Shown here: piece by piece, positions 13,451 to 21,452 of the stretch | Layout of the letters: each line of letters starts with the position of its first letter | How positions within the stretch are numbered: position 1 is the stretch's first letter | Origin: Clostridia bacterium | GTDB lineage: Bacteria > Bacillota > Clostridia > TANB77 > CAG-465 | Reading direction: 5' to 3' | Length of the DNA: 44,544 bases | Assembly (NCBI GenBank): GCA_017521005.1 | Contig: JAFXEC010000001.1 | Coordinates: 1-44,544, forward strand | The notes under the pieces: generated by a model | Told to the model about the DNA's origin: nothing | The model's database searches: none | What the model saw: only the letters and a program-made list of their open reading frames with translations | Position numbers and translations under genes: made by a program

Positions 13451-13789
13451 TTACACCTCCACATCTTCCATTGACATTAAGTTTTGATATTCTAATGCAC
13501 TTGCAATACGTTCTTCTGCACTTACTTCTTGCTCTGGTACTGTATTGATTATTTCTTCAATTTTTGTTATTGCCTCTTCTTCTGTTAAAGAAGTATCAAC
13601 ATTATAAATACCACGCATTGCAGATAGATTTTGTACTGCAAAACATACTTCTTCTGCCTCGTCTGTTTCAATGATATGTGTAAATGTTAAAGCAGCAGGA
13701 AAGTCTTGTAATACTCTTTCCTTTGTTGCTATTGCACCGTTAGGGTACATAAATGTTTTTGTTCCATCATACTTAATTACTTTTTTCAT
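13451..13789 (-). CDS. Phage protein downstream of the fibre gene, 112 aa
   Basis: A small protein opening MKKVIKYDGTKTFMYPNGA, with a beta-rich N-terminal half and a helical acidic C-terminal half (EEEAITKIEEIINTVPEQE). It occupies the place of tail-fibre assembly chaperones, between the receptor-binding gene and xkdX, and chaperoning is a reasonable guess. No diagnostic motif seen. Confidence 0.6.
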   Translation of the reverse strand: MKKVIKYDGTKTFMYPNGAIATKERVLQDFPAALTFTHIIETDEAEEVCFAVQNLSAMRGIYNVDTSLTEEEAITKIEEIINTVPEQEVSAEERIASALEYQNLMSMEDVEV

Positions 13790-13804
13790 TTTTTAATCCC
13801 CCTT

Positions 13805-15922
13805 TTATACTACTTGATATGCGTCTACTGTACTTCGCTCGTCGTTATCAGTCCCACCACCAAACAAAGCATAATCTCCTACGGTCGCTGCGGCTAACTC
13901 ACCCCTTGCATAATACAAATTAGCAGTTGTGCTTTTTGCTAGCGATTTGTTGTATACATCTACTGTTGCCCTATAGTAACTGTTATTTCCACCCCCGAAT
14001 AGTGCATAATCTCCTACTGTCGTCGCTGCTAAACTTTGCCTACTTTCCGATAAACTAGTTGCTGTGCCTTTCACTAGCGATGATGTATACGTATCTACTG
14101 TGTCATAACGAGTGCCAGAGGCATGGTCACGTCCGCCCGCAAATAGTGCATAATCTCCTACGGTCGTCGCTGCTAGTTTTTGCCTTGCTAATGATAAACT
14201 AGTCGCTGTGCCTTTAACTAACGATGATGTATATGTATCTACTGTTGCAGTCACATTACTAGACGCCTGCCCACCGCCAAATAGTGCATAATCACCCACG
14301 CTTGTTGCTGCTAGATTTCGCCTTGCTGATGATAAATACATTTCTGTACTTTTGGACAACGACTTTGTATAAACATCTACAATGGACGTATGAGTGCTGC
14401 TACTTCCACCGCCAAATAGTGCATAATCTCCTACGGTCGTTGCGGCTAACTCACTTCTTGCACTATATAAATTCTTTGCTGTGCCTTCAACTAACGATGA
14501 TGTATATGTTTCTACTGTTGCATAATAACTGCTGTTAGCACCTCCACCGCCAAATAAAGCATAATCACCCACGCTTGTTGCTGCTAGGTGACTTCTTGCA
14601 CCACACCCTATTGAGCCTTTAACTAATGAGGAATTATACGTATCAATTGTCGATGAATAAGAGTTACTAGTTTTGCCACCCGAAAACAGGGCATAATCTC
14701 CAACACTTGTCGCTGCTAGGTGACTTCTTGCTGATGATAAACTATCAGCAGTACCATAATACTCTAGCTTTTGTTCTGCACTAAAGAATGGTCTTGCTAT
14801 ACCACCAACACCTATATAGCCTTTTTTTACTTTTCTTGCTATGTTTGAAACTTGTTCAACGTATTCCGATACTTCCCATTCTTGAACAAAAACAGAAGCT
14901 GCAGGAGAACAATTTAGGACCAATCTATAATAATTATAGAAATCCGTATTATTTAAGGTCATTTCAGCCAAGTCGTTCATAAACTCAGTAGTAGCAGTAT
15001 ATAATGTAGTCCAATCATTGCCATTCTTACTTCCTTGCATTACTGCATTTGAATAATAACTTGATACCGTAAACCCCCCAAAACGCATCTTAAATTTGGT
15101 TATTTTCTCTGGTTTTGGAAACTTCAATTTTATCCAATGCTGCGTTGCACTATTACTAGTCCATGCACTAGTTGTACCGTCGCAAGCTCTATAAGGATAA
15201 TAGGTTTCTTTAGCGTCATAGTTTCCGCTTGCACTTATTTCAATTCCATTAGATGTCTTGTAATGAGTACCTGTTGTTATAGTTTCCCAAGTTTTAGGAA
15301 TTATATCTTCTGATACAGCTCGTTCTCCGTCTACTCCTACATAAACCTTTTTTACTTTATGGGCTATACCATTAGCCTTTACAGCATCTAAATTATTGTC
15401 GCACCATTCCTGCGTTGGCTCATTACCTGTGCCAAACATTTCTGTCAGGTCGTACATTTGAACATTCTTAAAATAAGCAACATCGTTAAGAGATTGCACA
15501 TATAGTCCTATAGCAATATCGCCAAAAGAATAACTGCTGTTGATATTCAGTCTTTTGCCGTAAAAACTCCATTCCGACGTTACATTTTTACCCCCAACTT
15601 GCCAAAAGGTGTTAAAGCTAATACCGCATAAAGTTGTTGCCTCTGAGCCTTCAACTCCTGAAGTAAGCTTAATATAAGCACATAAATAATATACGTGTTG
15701 TGCATTAAGTGAAGGTAATACTTGTTGAATACCTGCTATGCTCGATTGCCCTGTATTAATAGCTTTTATTTGCAATACTTTTTCATTATTTTCTGTAATA
15801 ATATTACTGGTAGCATAACTTGTTTGTTGCACAGTCCAACCTTCTAAGCCACTACTAAAATCACCGTTAGCAACTAAATTATTACCTTTAACTGCTGCTC
15901 CTACATAAATTCCTTTAGCCAT
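13805..15922 (-). CDS. Large tail fibre with carbohydrate-binding, discoidin-like and seven-blade kelch domains, 705 aa
   Basis: Residues about 12 to 160 resemble a carbohydrate-binding jelly roll (NLVANGDFSSGLEGWTV, a CBM4/9 style opening). Residues about 205 to 365 resemble an F5/8 type C (discoidin) domain. Residues about 395 to 705 hold seven repeats with the core VGDYALFGGG followed by a variable loop and a VDTYTSSL-like strand, as in kelch beta-propellers. All three domain types bind sugars or surface proteins, so this is the best receptor-binding candidate. MTEMFGTGNEPT-like segments also occur in other phage fibres. It probably assembles on the baseplate with the neighbouring pyocin-knob protein. 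Confidence 0.75.
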   Translation of the reverse strand: MAKGIYVGAAVKGNNLVANGDFSSGLEGWTVQQTSYATSNIITENNEKVLQIKAINTGQSSIAGIQQVLPSLNAQHVYYLCAYIKLTSGVEGSEATTLCGISFNTFWQVGGKNVTSEWSFYGKRLNINSSYSFGDIAIGLYVQSLNDVAYFKNVQMYDLTEMFGTGNEPTQEWCDNNLDAVKANGIAHKVKKVYVGVDGERAVSEDIIPKTWETITTGTHYKTSNGIEISASGNYDAKETYYPYRACDGTTSAWTSNSATQHWIKLKFPKPEKITKFKMRFGGFTVSSYYSNAVMQGSKNGNDWTTLYTATTEFMNDLAEMTLNNTDFYNYYRLVLNCSPAASVFVQEWEVSEYVEQVSNIARKVKKGYIGVGGIARPFFSAEQKLEYYGTADSLSSARSHLAATSVGDYALFSGGKTSNSYSSTIDTYNSSLVKGSIGCGARSHLAATSVGDYALFGGGGANSSYYATVETYTSSLVEGTAKNLYSARSELAATTVGDYALFGGGSSSTHTSIVDVYTKSLSKSTEMYLSSARRNLAATSVGDYALFGGGQASSNVTATVDTYTSSLVKGTATSLSLARQKLAATTVGDYALFAGGRDHASGTRYDTVDTYTSSLVKGTATSLSESRQSLAATTVGDYALFGGGNNSYYRATVDVYNKSLAKSTTANLYYARGELAAATVGDYALFGGGTDNDERSTVDAYQVV
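13850..14760 (-). repeat. Seven tandem coding repeats of about 135-150 bp (kelch blades)
   Basis: Near-identical GCATAATCTCC-type blocks recur seven times, separated by variable stretches. They encode the framework strands of the propeller, while the loops between them differ. Unequal crossing-over or copy exchange between blades is possible. Confidence 0.75.
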
Positions 15923-15934
15923 AGCACATCACCT

Positions 15935-16843
15935 CTATTCATAAACAAGGTATATCTTGCCACTTTGTAGAGTTGATGTACCTGCTGTTAGATCTGTTGT
16001 CGAAGCTTCAACGATAGGCATACAGTCCCAACTGCTCCAAGCTCCGCTGTTGTATCTTCTTTTATATATTCCGCCTTTTAAAACACCGTATAAGACTTGG
16101 AATACACCGCCACCGTTTCCTTTTACTACTTCTAAAACTATGCCTGTTTCCATAGAAGACAAAGGATTATTTAATAAAGTTTGAGCCGTTGCGTATAATA
16201 TTTGTACATATCTTCCTGCTGTAGTGTAGCTGTTTAGGTCTGCACCTTCTGGAATTGTTGTTGATGTAAGTGTTACAGCCTCAGCAACAGTTCCTGAGCC
16301 GTCTCCGTCTAATTTTTTGTCCAATTGTTCTTGTATATTACTTGTTACCCCAGTCAAATAATTTAACTCTGTAGCGGTTGCGGTAACTCCTAAGTTTTTT
16401 AAGTCTGTGGCTTCCGCATAGGTTGCCATTCTAGTCCATTCGCTCCATTCACCACTATTGAGCCTTCTCTTATATATGCCACCAAATAACGCACCATATA
16501 ATATTTGCAATATACTACCGCTATTTAGTTTGATAACTTCTAAAAATATTCCTGTTTGCTTATCCGACAAAGGGCTGTTAATAAAAGTTTGTGCAGTATC
16601 AAATAAAATTTGTCCATACATTCCAGGCGTTGTGTAAGTGTTTAAGTCTGCACCTTCAGGAATTGTCGTTGTATCAAATTTCCCTCTAACTTCTTGGATT
16701 GCTCTTGTAAACCTATTAAATAAATAGTTGAATACTGGGGCAGGCGGTTTATCGTAAGCCTGAAATCCGTTTGCTTGCAGGTTTTCGGAAGGTGCTGCTC
16801 CTTCGTTTTTCCATTCTGGTAAATCTACATTAAAATCAGCCAT
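15935..16843 (-). CDS. Tail fibre with two pyocin-knob domains, 302 aa
   Basis: Two copies of a roughly 85-residue module (IPEGADLNTYTTPGMYGQIL ... IYKRRLNSGEWSEW) lie at about 58-140 and 195-280, separated by a short helical linker containing TATELNYLTGVTSNIQEQL. This is the pyocin knob domain found in R-type pyocin and phage fibres, linked to glycan recognition. Residues 1 to 55 (ending YLFNRFTRAIQEV) are the conserved attachment region of such fibres. It directly follows the DUF2313-like baseplate gene, the usual fibre position. Confidence 0.8.
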   Translation of the reverse strand: MADFNVDLPEWKNEGAAPSENLQANGFQAYDKPPAPVFNYLFNRFTRAIQEVRGKFDTTTIPEGADLNTYTTPGMYGQILFDTAQTFINSPLSDKQTGIFLEVIKLNSGSILQILYGALFGGIYKRRLNSGEWSEWTRMATYAEATDLKNLGVTATATELNYLTGVTSNIQEQLDKKLDGDGSGTVAEAVTLTSTTIPEGADLNSYTTAGRYVQILYATAQTLLNNPLSSMETGIVLEVVKGNGGGVFQVLYGVLKGGIYKRRYNSGAWSSWDCMPIVEASTTDLTAGTSTLQSGKIYLVYE

Positions 16844-16859
16844 TATATATCACTCCTTT

Positions 16860-17465
16860 CTAGATTGGTAATGGTGCTTCATCTTCGCCGAGTGTTGCAC
16901 CTAAATATCCACCGTTTTCGTCGCCCTCGAAAGCGGCAAAACCTTTTGTTATATCGTTTTCGCCTTCTACTGCTCCTAATTCGAATGTACCTTCAAAGTA
17001 ATCTGCCTCTACCGTTACGCCAGAAGGTAACAAGCTTTTAATAAGTTGTACTGCTTGTGTAGTTGTTAAGCCTGCACTTACCAATACATCTAAAGGCAAT
17101 TTAGCTACATACACTGTACAAGCTCCTTTTTCAACAATGCTAATATCGGTAGGCTTGCAGTTGAACGTCTCTACAATCAGATTCATAACATCGCCAAAAC
17201 TACCTTTTGATTGAAATTGGCTTAGTTTTGTTTTTAACATTATTTTGTATTGTGTATCATTTAGTGCACCTCTTGGTTGTTGCACCATATCACCGTACAA
17301 TTCAAGAGTTTTACCGCTTGCCTTTTCAATATCAAGCATATCAAACACAGCCCGTATATCTTCTCTTAGCTTGTCAAACTGTTCTTCTTGCAGTTGTAGT
17401 AACTTATAATTATTAGAATTTACATTCTTGTTATAGCTGTCTGGTAATCTCGTAACATTAGTCAT
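16860..17465 (-). CDS. Baseplate wedge protein, YmfQ/DUF2313-like, 201 aa
   Basis: The ATG at 17465 follows GAGGTGG and overlaps the end of the baseplate J gene. The N-terminal half (MTNVTRLPDSYNK ... ASGKTLELYGDMVQQPRG) and the middle block FQSKGSFGDVMNLIVETFN match the wedge proteins encoded right after gpJ in P2/Mu-like tails (DUF2313 or DUF2612 group). It connects the wedge to the fibres. The acidic C-terminal tail probably contacts the next fibre protein. Confidence 0.8.
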   Translation of the reverse strand: MTNVTRLPDSYNKNVNSNNYKLLQLQEEQFDKLREDIRAVFDMLDIEKASGKTLELYGDMVQQPRGALNDTQYKIMLKTKLSQFQSKGSFGDVMNLIVETFNCKPTDISIVEKGACTVYVAKLPLDVLVSAGLTTTQAVQLIKSLLPSGVTVEADYFEGTFELGAVEGENDITKGFAAFEGDENGGYLGATLGEDEAPLPI

Positions 17466-18621
17466 CGGCAACCACCTCAACCGCTATGTCGTCTACTGTA
17501 CATCTTGCTATTTGTGTATTAGCAAGCTCTATATTGGTTTCGCTGTACGATGCTCCACCATCTCCAGATAGTTTTAATTCTGTTGTTTCTACCACTCCTG
17601 CAACGCTATGTATAGCACCATACAAAGCAGAACGTATAATATCATCGCCATTCTCCAAAGTAGAAATATAATCAACAATTTTTTGTTTTATTTGATCTAC
17701 ACCGTCATTTTCAAATAGATTATTAGTTTTAATCTTAATTTGAACCTTAACAAGTGCCATTGCTGTACGCGTGAAGCTTACAACGTGTTCCGTACCGCCC
17801 TCATCTTCTATTGTTACCGATGTTGTACCGTATGCTTGAATACCTATAGGTTTTTTAGCATATATAGCCTCTGCTACTTCTGTATCGTCTCCACCGTACA
17901 CATAAACAGTAAAACTATGAGCAGGTAATCCGTCTACTTCTTCGCCTGTACTATTTTCAATTAACATAACCGATTGAACACCAGACACTTTAGAAACAGC
18001 TCCAATAATAGACGCTGAGCTACTTTCACCTATTGCAGCTTGTGCCAATATAAATCTTGTACGTAAGTTGTAATCTGTTTCTACATCTTCACCTAAAGAA
18101 ACAATACTGTTATGTGTTATTTCTTCAATGTTTACATCTGGATTAACAATAGTATCAATAGCCCCTACTGTTACATTTCCAATTGTCCCTGCCTCTGTAC
18201 ATTCAATATCTGCCGAAACTGTTCCATCTTCTCCAATAGTTGCATCGTTTATCAAGTAAAACTCTATGCCCTCTACTGTACTAGCAAGAAATCCAGCCTC
18301 TATTGTTTCGCCTGCTGTTCCTGTTAGTGTTACGTTATGCACCGCAGGAGTTGCAGGATTTCTCGTTATACCAACAAACGCACATAATCGGTCTAAACTC
18401 TGCCCACTTGCTGAGTTAGGAAATCTTGCGAAATAGGTAATTTCTAAATCTTCGTAGATTTGGGCTAAGTCATACACATTAAGTCTGATATATTTCCCTA
18501 GAGCGGATTGCTCCGATGTGTCTATATCTTCACCGAAAAGCTGTTTAGCCCTGTTTTCTTGTTCTGTTAATAAATCATCATAGGTAGGTCTTAAAAAGCC
18601 TTTATCCGTTAATGCTCCCAT
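17458..18621 (-). CDS. Baseplate J/gp47-like protein, 387 aa
   Basis: A typical baseplate J protein: MGALTDKGFLRPTYDDLL at the start, RFPNSASGQSLDRLC near residue 70, and TGTAGETIEAGFLAST and the GTIGNV segment in the centre. It forms the wedges of the baseplate in contractile tails, bound to the gp25-like and DUF2313-like proteins encoded on either side. Length is normal. It supports a myovirus or tailocin-type tail. Confidence 0.9.
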   Translation of the reverse strand: MGALTDKGFLRPTYDDLLTEQENRAKQLFGEDIDTSEQSALGKYIRLNVYDLAQIYEDLEITYFARFPNSASGQSLDRLCAFVGITRNPATPAVHNVTLTGTAGETIEAGFLASTVEGIEFYLINDATIGEDGTVSADIECTEAGTIGNVTVGAIDTIVNPDVNIEEITHNSIVSLGEDVETDYNLRTRFILAQAAIGESSSASIIGAVSKVSGVQSVMLIENSTGEEVDGLPAHSFTVYVYGGDDTEVAEAIYAKKPIGIQAYGTTSVTIEDEGGTEHVVSFTRTAMALVKVQIKIKTNNLFENDGVDQIKQKIVDYISTLENGDDIIRSALYGAIHSVAGVVETTELKLSGDGGASYSETNIELANTQIARCTVDDIAVEVVADD

Positions 18622-18635
18622 TTTATACCCCCTTT

Positions 18636-18983
18636 CTAGAAAGTTTGTTCACCTGTCACCTCTTCGCCGTTATCATTAGTAGCAGCGAAAGAGATTTTAA
18701 GCTTTCTTCCTTCTGTTTCATACTCGTATTTTTGCAAAACAAAAGAGCTATCTACTTGTAATAGCCCTTTTTGTACTTCATCTCTTATTAAATCGAAATT
18801 TGGATTTTTAACATGTATATTACGATAATTAATCCCTTCATTTTCATTTAAAAACCAGTCTCCGCTTGTAGTTGCTAGAACCATTCTGACAGCTTGTGCC
18901 AATAATTCGTTACCGTCAACAAACTGTATTTGACGATTTTCTATAACTACATCGCCGCTCTGATCTAACTTAAATCCCTTCAT
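18636..18983 (-). CDS. Baseplate gp25-like (DUF2634) protein, 115 aa
   Basis: The start at 18983 has GGGGGTG before it. The pattern LAQAVRMVLATTSGDWFLNENEGINY is that of DUF2634/gp25-like lysozyme-fold proteins that lack lysozyme activity and act as wedge connectors and sheath initiators. It lies between the spike and J genes, as in most contractile baseplate operons. Confidence 0.8.
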   Translation of the reverse strand: MKGFKLDQSGDVVIENRQIQFVDGNELLAQAVRMVLATTSGDWFLNENEGINYRNIHVKNPNFDLIRDEVQKGLLQVDSSFVLQKYEYETEGRKLKISFAATNDNGEEVTGEQTF

Positions 18984-18993
18984 AATACACCCC

Positions 18994-19404
18994 CTACAAT
19001 TGCCCAATTATTACGCAATCTTTAATTTGGTGATGTCCTATAGGCGGAGCTACCATTTTACCCTTTTTGGTTTCTGTTATGTCACGTTCTGCACATAAGC
19101 AAAAGACTATAGCCCCTTTTTGCATTCGTGTACCTGTTATATTAGCCGTATCTTCTTTTTCTGACAGGCTAATATTCAACTTGTATTTTGCATTATCTAA
19201 AATCGGCACATCTTTTATAATTGCAGGCTTTACAGTTTTACCATTGACTAAAGAAAGCATATTAAGAGGCTGTACATCGGCTTTGTATGGTTTCCAAGCA
19301 CTGTCTTTGTTATAGTAAACCTTCGTAACCTTGCCAATAAAAGCCGTATGCAAATATAAGAGCTTTTCTTCTATCATGTCTTCAATTACTTTTGAATATC
19401 CCAT
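18994..19404 (-). CDS. Baseplate central spike, Gp138-like N-terminal domain, 136 aa
   Basis: Residues about 15 to 136 resemble the OB-fold N-terminal domain of Gp138-type puncturing spikes (GKVTKVYYNKDSAWKPYKADVQPLN ... KGAIVFCLCAERDI ... HHQIKDCVII, abbreviated). There is no long beta-helix, so it is a short spike. It is the first gene after a promoter, leader and terminator element, with AAAGGGGG before the ATG at 19404. Confidence 0.7.
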   Translation of the reverse strand: MGYSKVIEDMIEEKLLYLHTAFIGKVTKVYYNKDSAWKPYKADVQPLNMLSLVNGKTVKPAIIKDVPILDNAKYKLNISLSEKEDTANITGTRMQKGAIVFCLCAERDITETKKGKMVAPPIGHHQIKDCVIIGQL

Positions 19405-19420
19405 ATTTGCCCCCTTTCTC

Positions 19421-19519
19421 CATAAAAAAAGTGCTAACGGATTAATCCGCTAACACTTTTAGGAGATAGCAAACGTAAGCTTGCTAACAGTATGAAAAAA
19501 ATTGTAACATTTTCAATCT
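19421..19519 (-). ncRNA. Short structured leader RNA ending in a terminator, upstream of the spike gene
   Basis: From the expected start near 19519 the minus-strand RNA is about 98 nt. It contains a TAGCAA/TTGCTA hairpin and ends in a 15-bp stem (AGTGTTAGCGGAT with ATCCGTTAGCACT) plus seven T. Two wobble pairs fit only on this strand; the plus strand would have A-C mismatches. GTTAGC occurs three times, so alternative pairing is possible. No credible coding sequence is present. It is either an attenuator or antitermination leader for the baseplate operon, or a small RNA. Confidence 0.7.
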
Positions 19520-19525
19520 ATAAAT

Positions 19526-19554
19526 ATTATACCAATATAACTATATAATGTCAA
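19526..19554 (-). promoter_or_regulatory. Perfect consensus promoter inside the tail operon
   Basis: Minus strand: TTGACA, 17 bp, TATAAT. The spacer ATAGTTATATTGG resembles that of the promoter near 33508, suggesting a common late class. It lies just past the stop of the hub gene. Confidence 0.85.
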
Positions 19555-20475
19555 TTAAATTACTTTGATTGACGTTATAAAATCAGTACCATTATATGAG
19601 TGCGAACCTTCAATAACTCTAAACTTACCGCTAACATCTCGGCTTTTTAAAGTTATTATTGAGGCTGTAGTAATTCGATGTTGCAACAACATTTTTACGT
19701 TATATCCTGTTACTGTGTCTTTGTAGTCTTCTGCGGTTATTTCCTCTTCAAATTCTTCTGGGCTTCCTATTAGTCCAGAGCTTTCTTGAACAGTAAAATT
19801 AATATTGTCACCGTCTGATATATGTCTTATATACAATTTACCCTTATTAATATAAGCAGATACACCGCACACCTCAGCATACTTTTTTATTTCGGGTAGT
19901 ATGTTGCCGTCTACAGTAACCTTATCTTTGTATGTATGATCTCGCCTAGTCTTACACACAGCAAGCGGTATTGACAACTTACCTGCTAATGATTTTAAAA
20001 TATATGAGGCTTTAGAACCTGCTGCAAAAGCCAAACTTTTAACATTGACTTCATCTAAACTTTCGCTGTCTAGTGCATATATAGTTGTCTTCTTGTCTTG
20101 CCCTTCCCATTTAGTCAATACTTTAGATACTCTTCCTGTAAAAATAACACCTGTGTCGTTACCATAACCGCAATTAATACTAATTACTTGATTTTTCTTT
20201 ATTCTAGCAACATTGTTTTTTGCCATGTTGTATATTACTATTTCTGCCTCGTTCTTTTCTAGATCATCATCAAACGGCACATCGAATTCAACATCTAATT
20301 TGTCGTTTGTAACCGTCAAATCACCGCATACAACCTTTATTTTTATGCCGAAGTTATCCTTCGGAGTTTCCATAGATACATCTAGCTTTTCGTTCCAACC
20401 TTGCATTGCTACAACCATATTAGAAATACGGCTGTCTTTTTTCTTAGTTTCTATGTGTTGCGAATATCTATTCAT
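19555..20475 (-). CDS. Baseplate hub protein (XkdQ/gpD-like), 306 aa
   Basis: The ATG at 20475 follows GAAGGTG and overlaps the upstream stop. The pattern fits tail hub proteins: beta-rich N-terminal region (VEFDVPFDDDLEKNEAEIVI), then GVIFTGRVSKVLTKWEG and TIYALDSESLDEVNV, then LYIRHISDGDNINFTV. Such proteins form the trimeric hub on which the spike sits and which the tube joins. Gene order (plug, hub, spike, gp25, J) supports the call. Confidence 0.75.
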   Translation of the reverse strand: MNRYSQHIETKKKDSRISNMVVAMQGWNEKLDVSMETPKDNFGIKIKVVCGDLTVTNDKLDVEFDVPFDDDLEKNEAEIVIYNMAKNNVARIKKNQVISINCGYGNDTGVIFTGRVSKVLTKWEGQDKKTTIYALDSESLDEVNVKSLAFAAGSKASYILKSLAGKLSIPLAVCKTRRDHTYKDKVTVDGNILPEIKKYAEVCGVSAYINKGKLYIRHISDGDNINFTVQESSGLIGSPEEFEEEITAEDYKDTVTGYNVKMLLQHRITTASIITLKSRDVSGKFRVIEGSHSYNGTDFITSIKVI

Positions 20476-20794
20476 CGGCATCACCTTCATCATCTATACA
20501 AAGAAATACTGTTTCGTTAAGATTATCCCAGTTTGCAACATTTTTTTCGCCTGCCTCATCTAATGGAATAATTTCAACAGGTGGGAATTTGCCCGCCTCG
20601 TATACATCATTAAACAAAGGCACACCATACACTATAGGCTCGTTTGCACAGATTAGCTCTTCGTTTTTATAGAGGGTAATGGTGAAAAAATCGCCTTGTG
20701 CATTGTAGTTAACTTCCATATCAAACGTATCAGATCCTAATAAGATATTAAACTGATATGGTACTAGCTCTTTTGTTATTTCTATTCGCTCCAT
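20468..20794 (-). CDS. Baseplate plug-like protein, 108 aa
   Basis: A small beta-rich protein (FNILLGSDTFDMEVNYNAQG ... DFFTITLYKNEELI) of the type found just before the hub in simple contractile phages, now called baseplate plug or DUF6983. It is thought to seal the tube end above the hub. An acidic tail (DDEGDADE) overlaps the hub start. Confidence 0.65.
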   Translation of the reverse strand: MERIEITKELVPYQFNILLGSDTFDMEVNYNAQGDFFTITLYKNEELICANEPIVYGVPLFNDVYEAGKFPPVEIIPLDEAGEKNVANWDNLNETVFLCIDDEGDADE

Positions 20795-20805
20795 TTTACC
20801 CCTCC

Positions 20806-21438
20806 TTACTTATTGCCAACCCATAGTTTAGCACCTATTTTAAGCGTGCCGAAATCATTTTTACGGCTAAATGCAGAAGGATTATTCTTCATAACCCAAT
20901 CGCACGATTTACCGTATTTTTTATATGGTGCATTTTTAGCAGCTACCAAAGCCCATACAGTATCACCTTTTTTAACTTTGTGATATACCTTTGCACTAGT
21001 AGCCTTTTTGGTTGTCGTTTTCTTTGTTGTTTGCTTTGTACTAGACTGTGTTTTCTTCTTTGTAGCTGTGGTCTTTTTCTTTGTTGGAACATAAGAGCTT
21101 TTAGAAATTCTTATTTCTCTTAACTCCATAGAAAAAGCACAGCCACCCATAATAGTATTAGGGTGGTCTGTGTCAAAGCTTATTATAATCGCATTGTTAA
21201 AGATGTTACGCCCTATATAGGTTACTAGTACGCCTTTATTGTGCATTTCGTTCAACTTAGACATAATAGAAGGAGCATCTTTGCCCACTACTTCACCCGA
21301 AATGCTTAATACACAAGCTTTTCTTTTTACGTTGTCTGTTAAGTCTATCCCTTCTTCTACAGGGTGCTCTGGAGCGTCTATGCCCCTCTGTAGGCTTTCA
21401 CTTTCAACAAATACATATAAATTATTTATTAGTGCCAA
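20806..21438 (-). CDS. LysM-containing tail/baseplate protein, 210 aa
   Basis: Residues 1 to about 115 are a structural domain opening MALINNLYVFVESESLQRG. Residues about 117 to 148 are a Lys/Thr-rich linker (KKKTTATKKKTQSSTKQTTK). Residues about 150 to 208 are a LysM domain (YHKVKKGDTVWALVAAKNA, ending KIGAKLWVG). It corresponds to XkdP/gp53-like proteins that link tube initiator and hub and contact peptidoglycan. It is encoded between the tape measure and plug genes. Confidence 0.8.
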   Translation of the reverse strand: MALINNLYVFVESESLQRGIDAPEHPVEEGIDLTDNVKRKACVLSISGEVVGKDAPSIMSKLNEMHNKGVLVTYIGRNIFNNAIIISFDTDHPNTIMGGCAFSMELREIRISKSSYVPTKKKTTATKKKTQSSTKQTTKKTTTKKATSAKVYHKVKKGDTVWALVAAKNAPYKKYGKSCDWVMKNNPSAFSRKNDFGTLKIGAKLWVGNK

Positions 21439-21452
21439 ATTTACTCCCCCCT

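Noticed and set aside
13850-14760. Regular repeats that could be taken for a CRISPR array
   Set aside because: They are in-frame protein repeats of about 135-150 bp with coding variation, no short palindromic repeat, and no cas gene nearby.
13805-16843. Diversity-generating retroelement target
   Set aside because: Variable loops are present, but I see no reverse transcriptase, accessory gene or template repeat in the whole circle.
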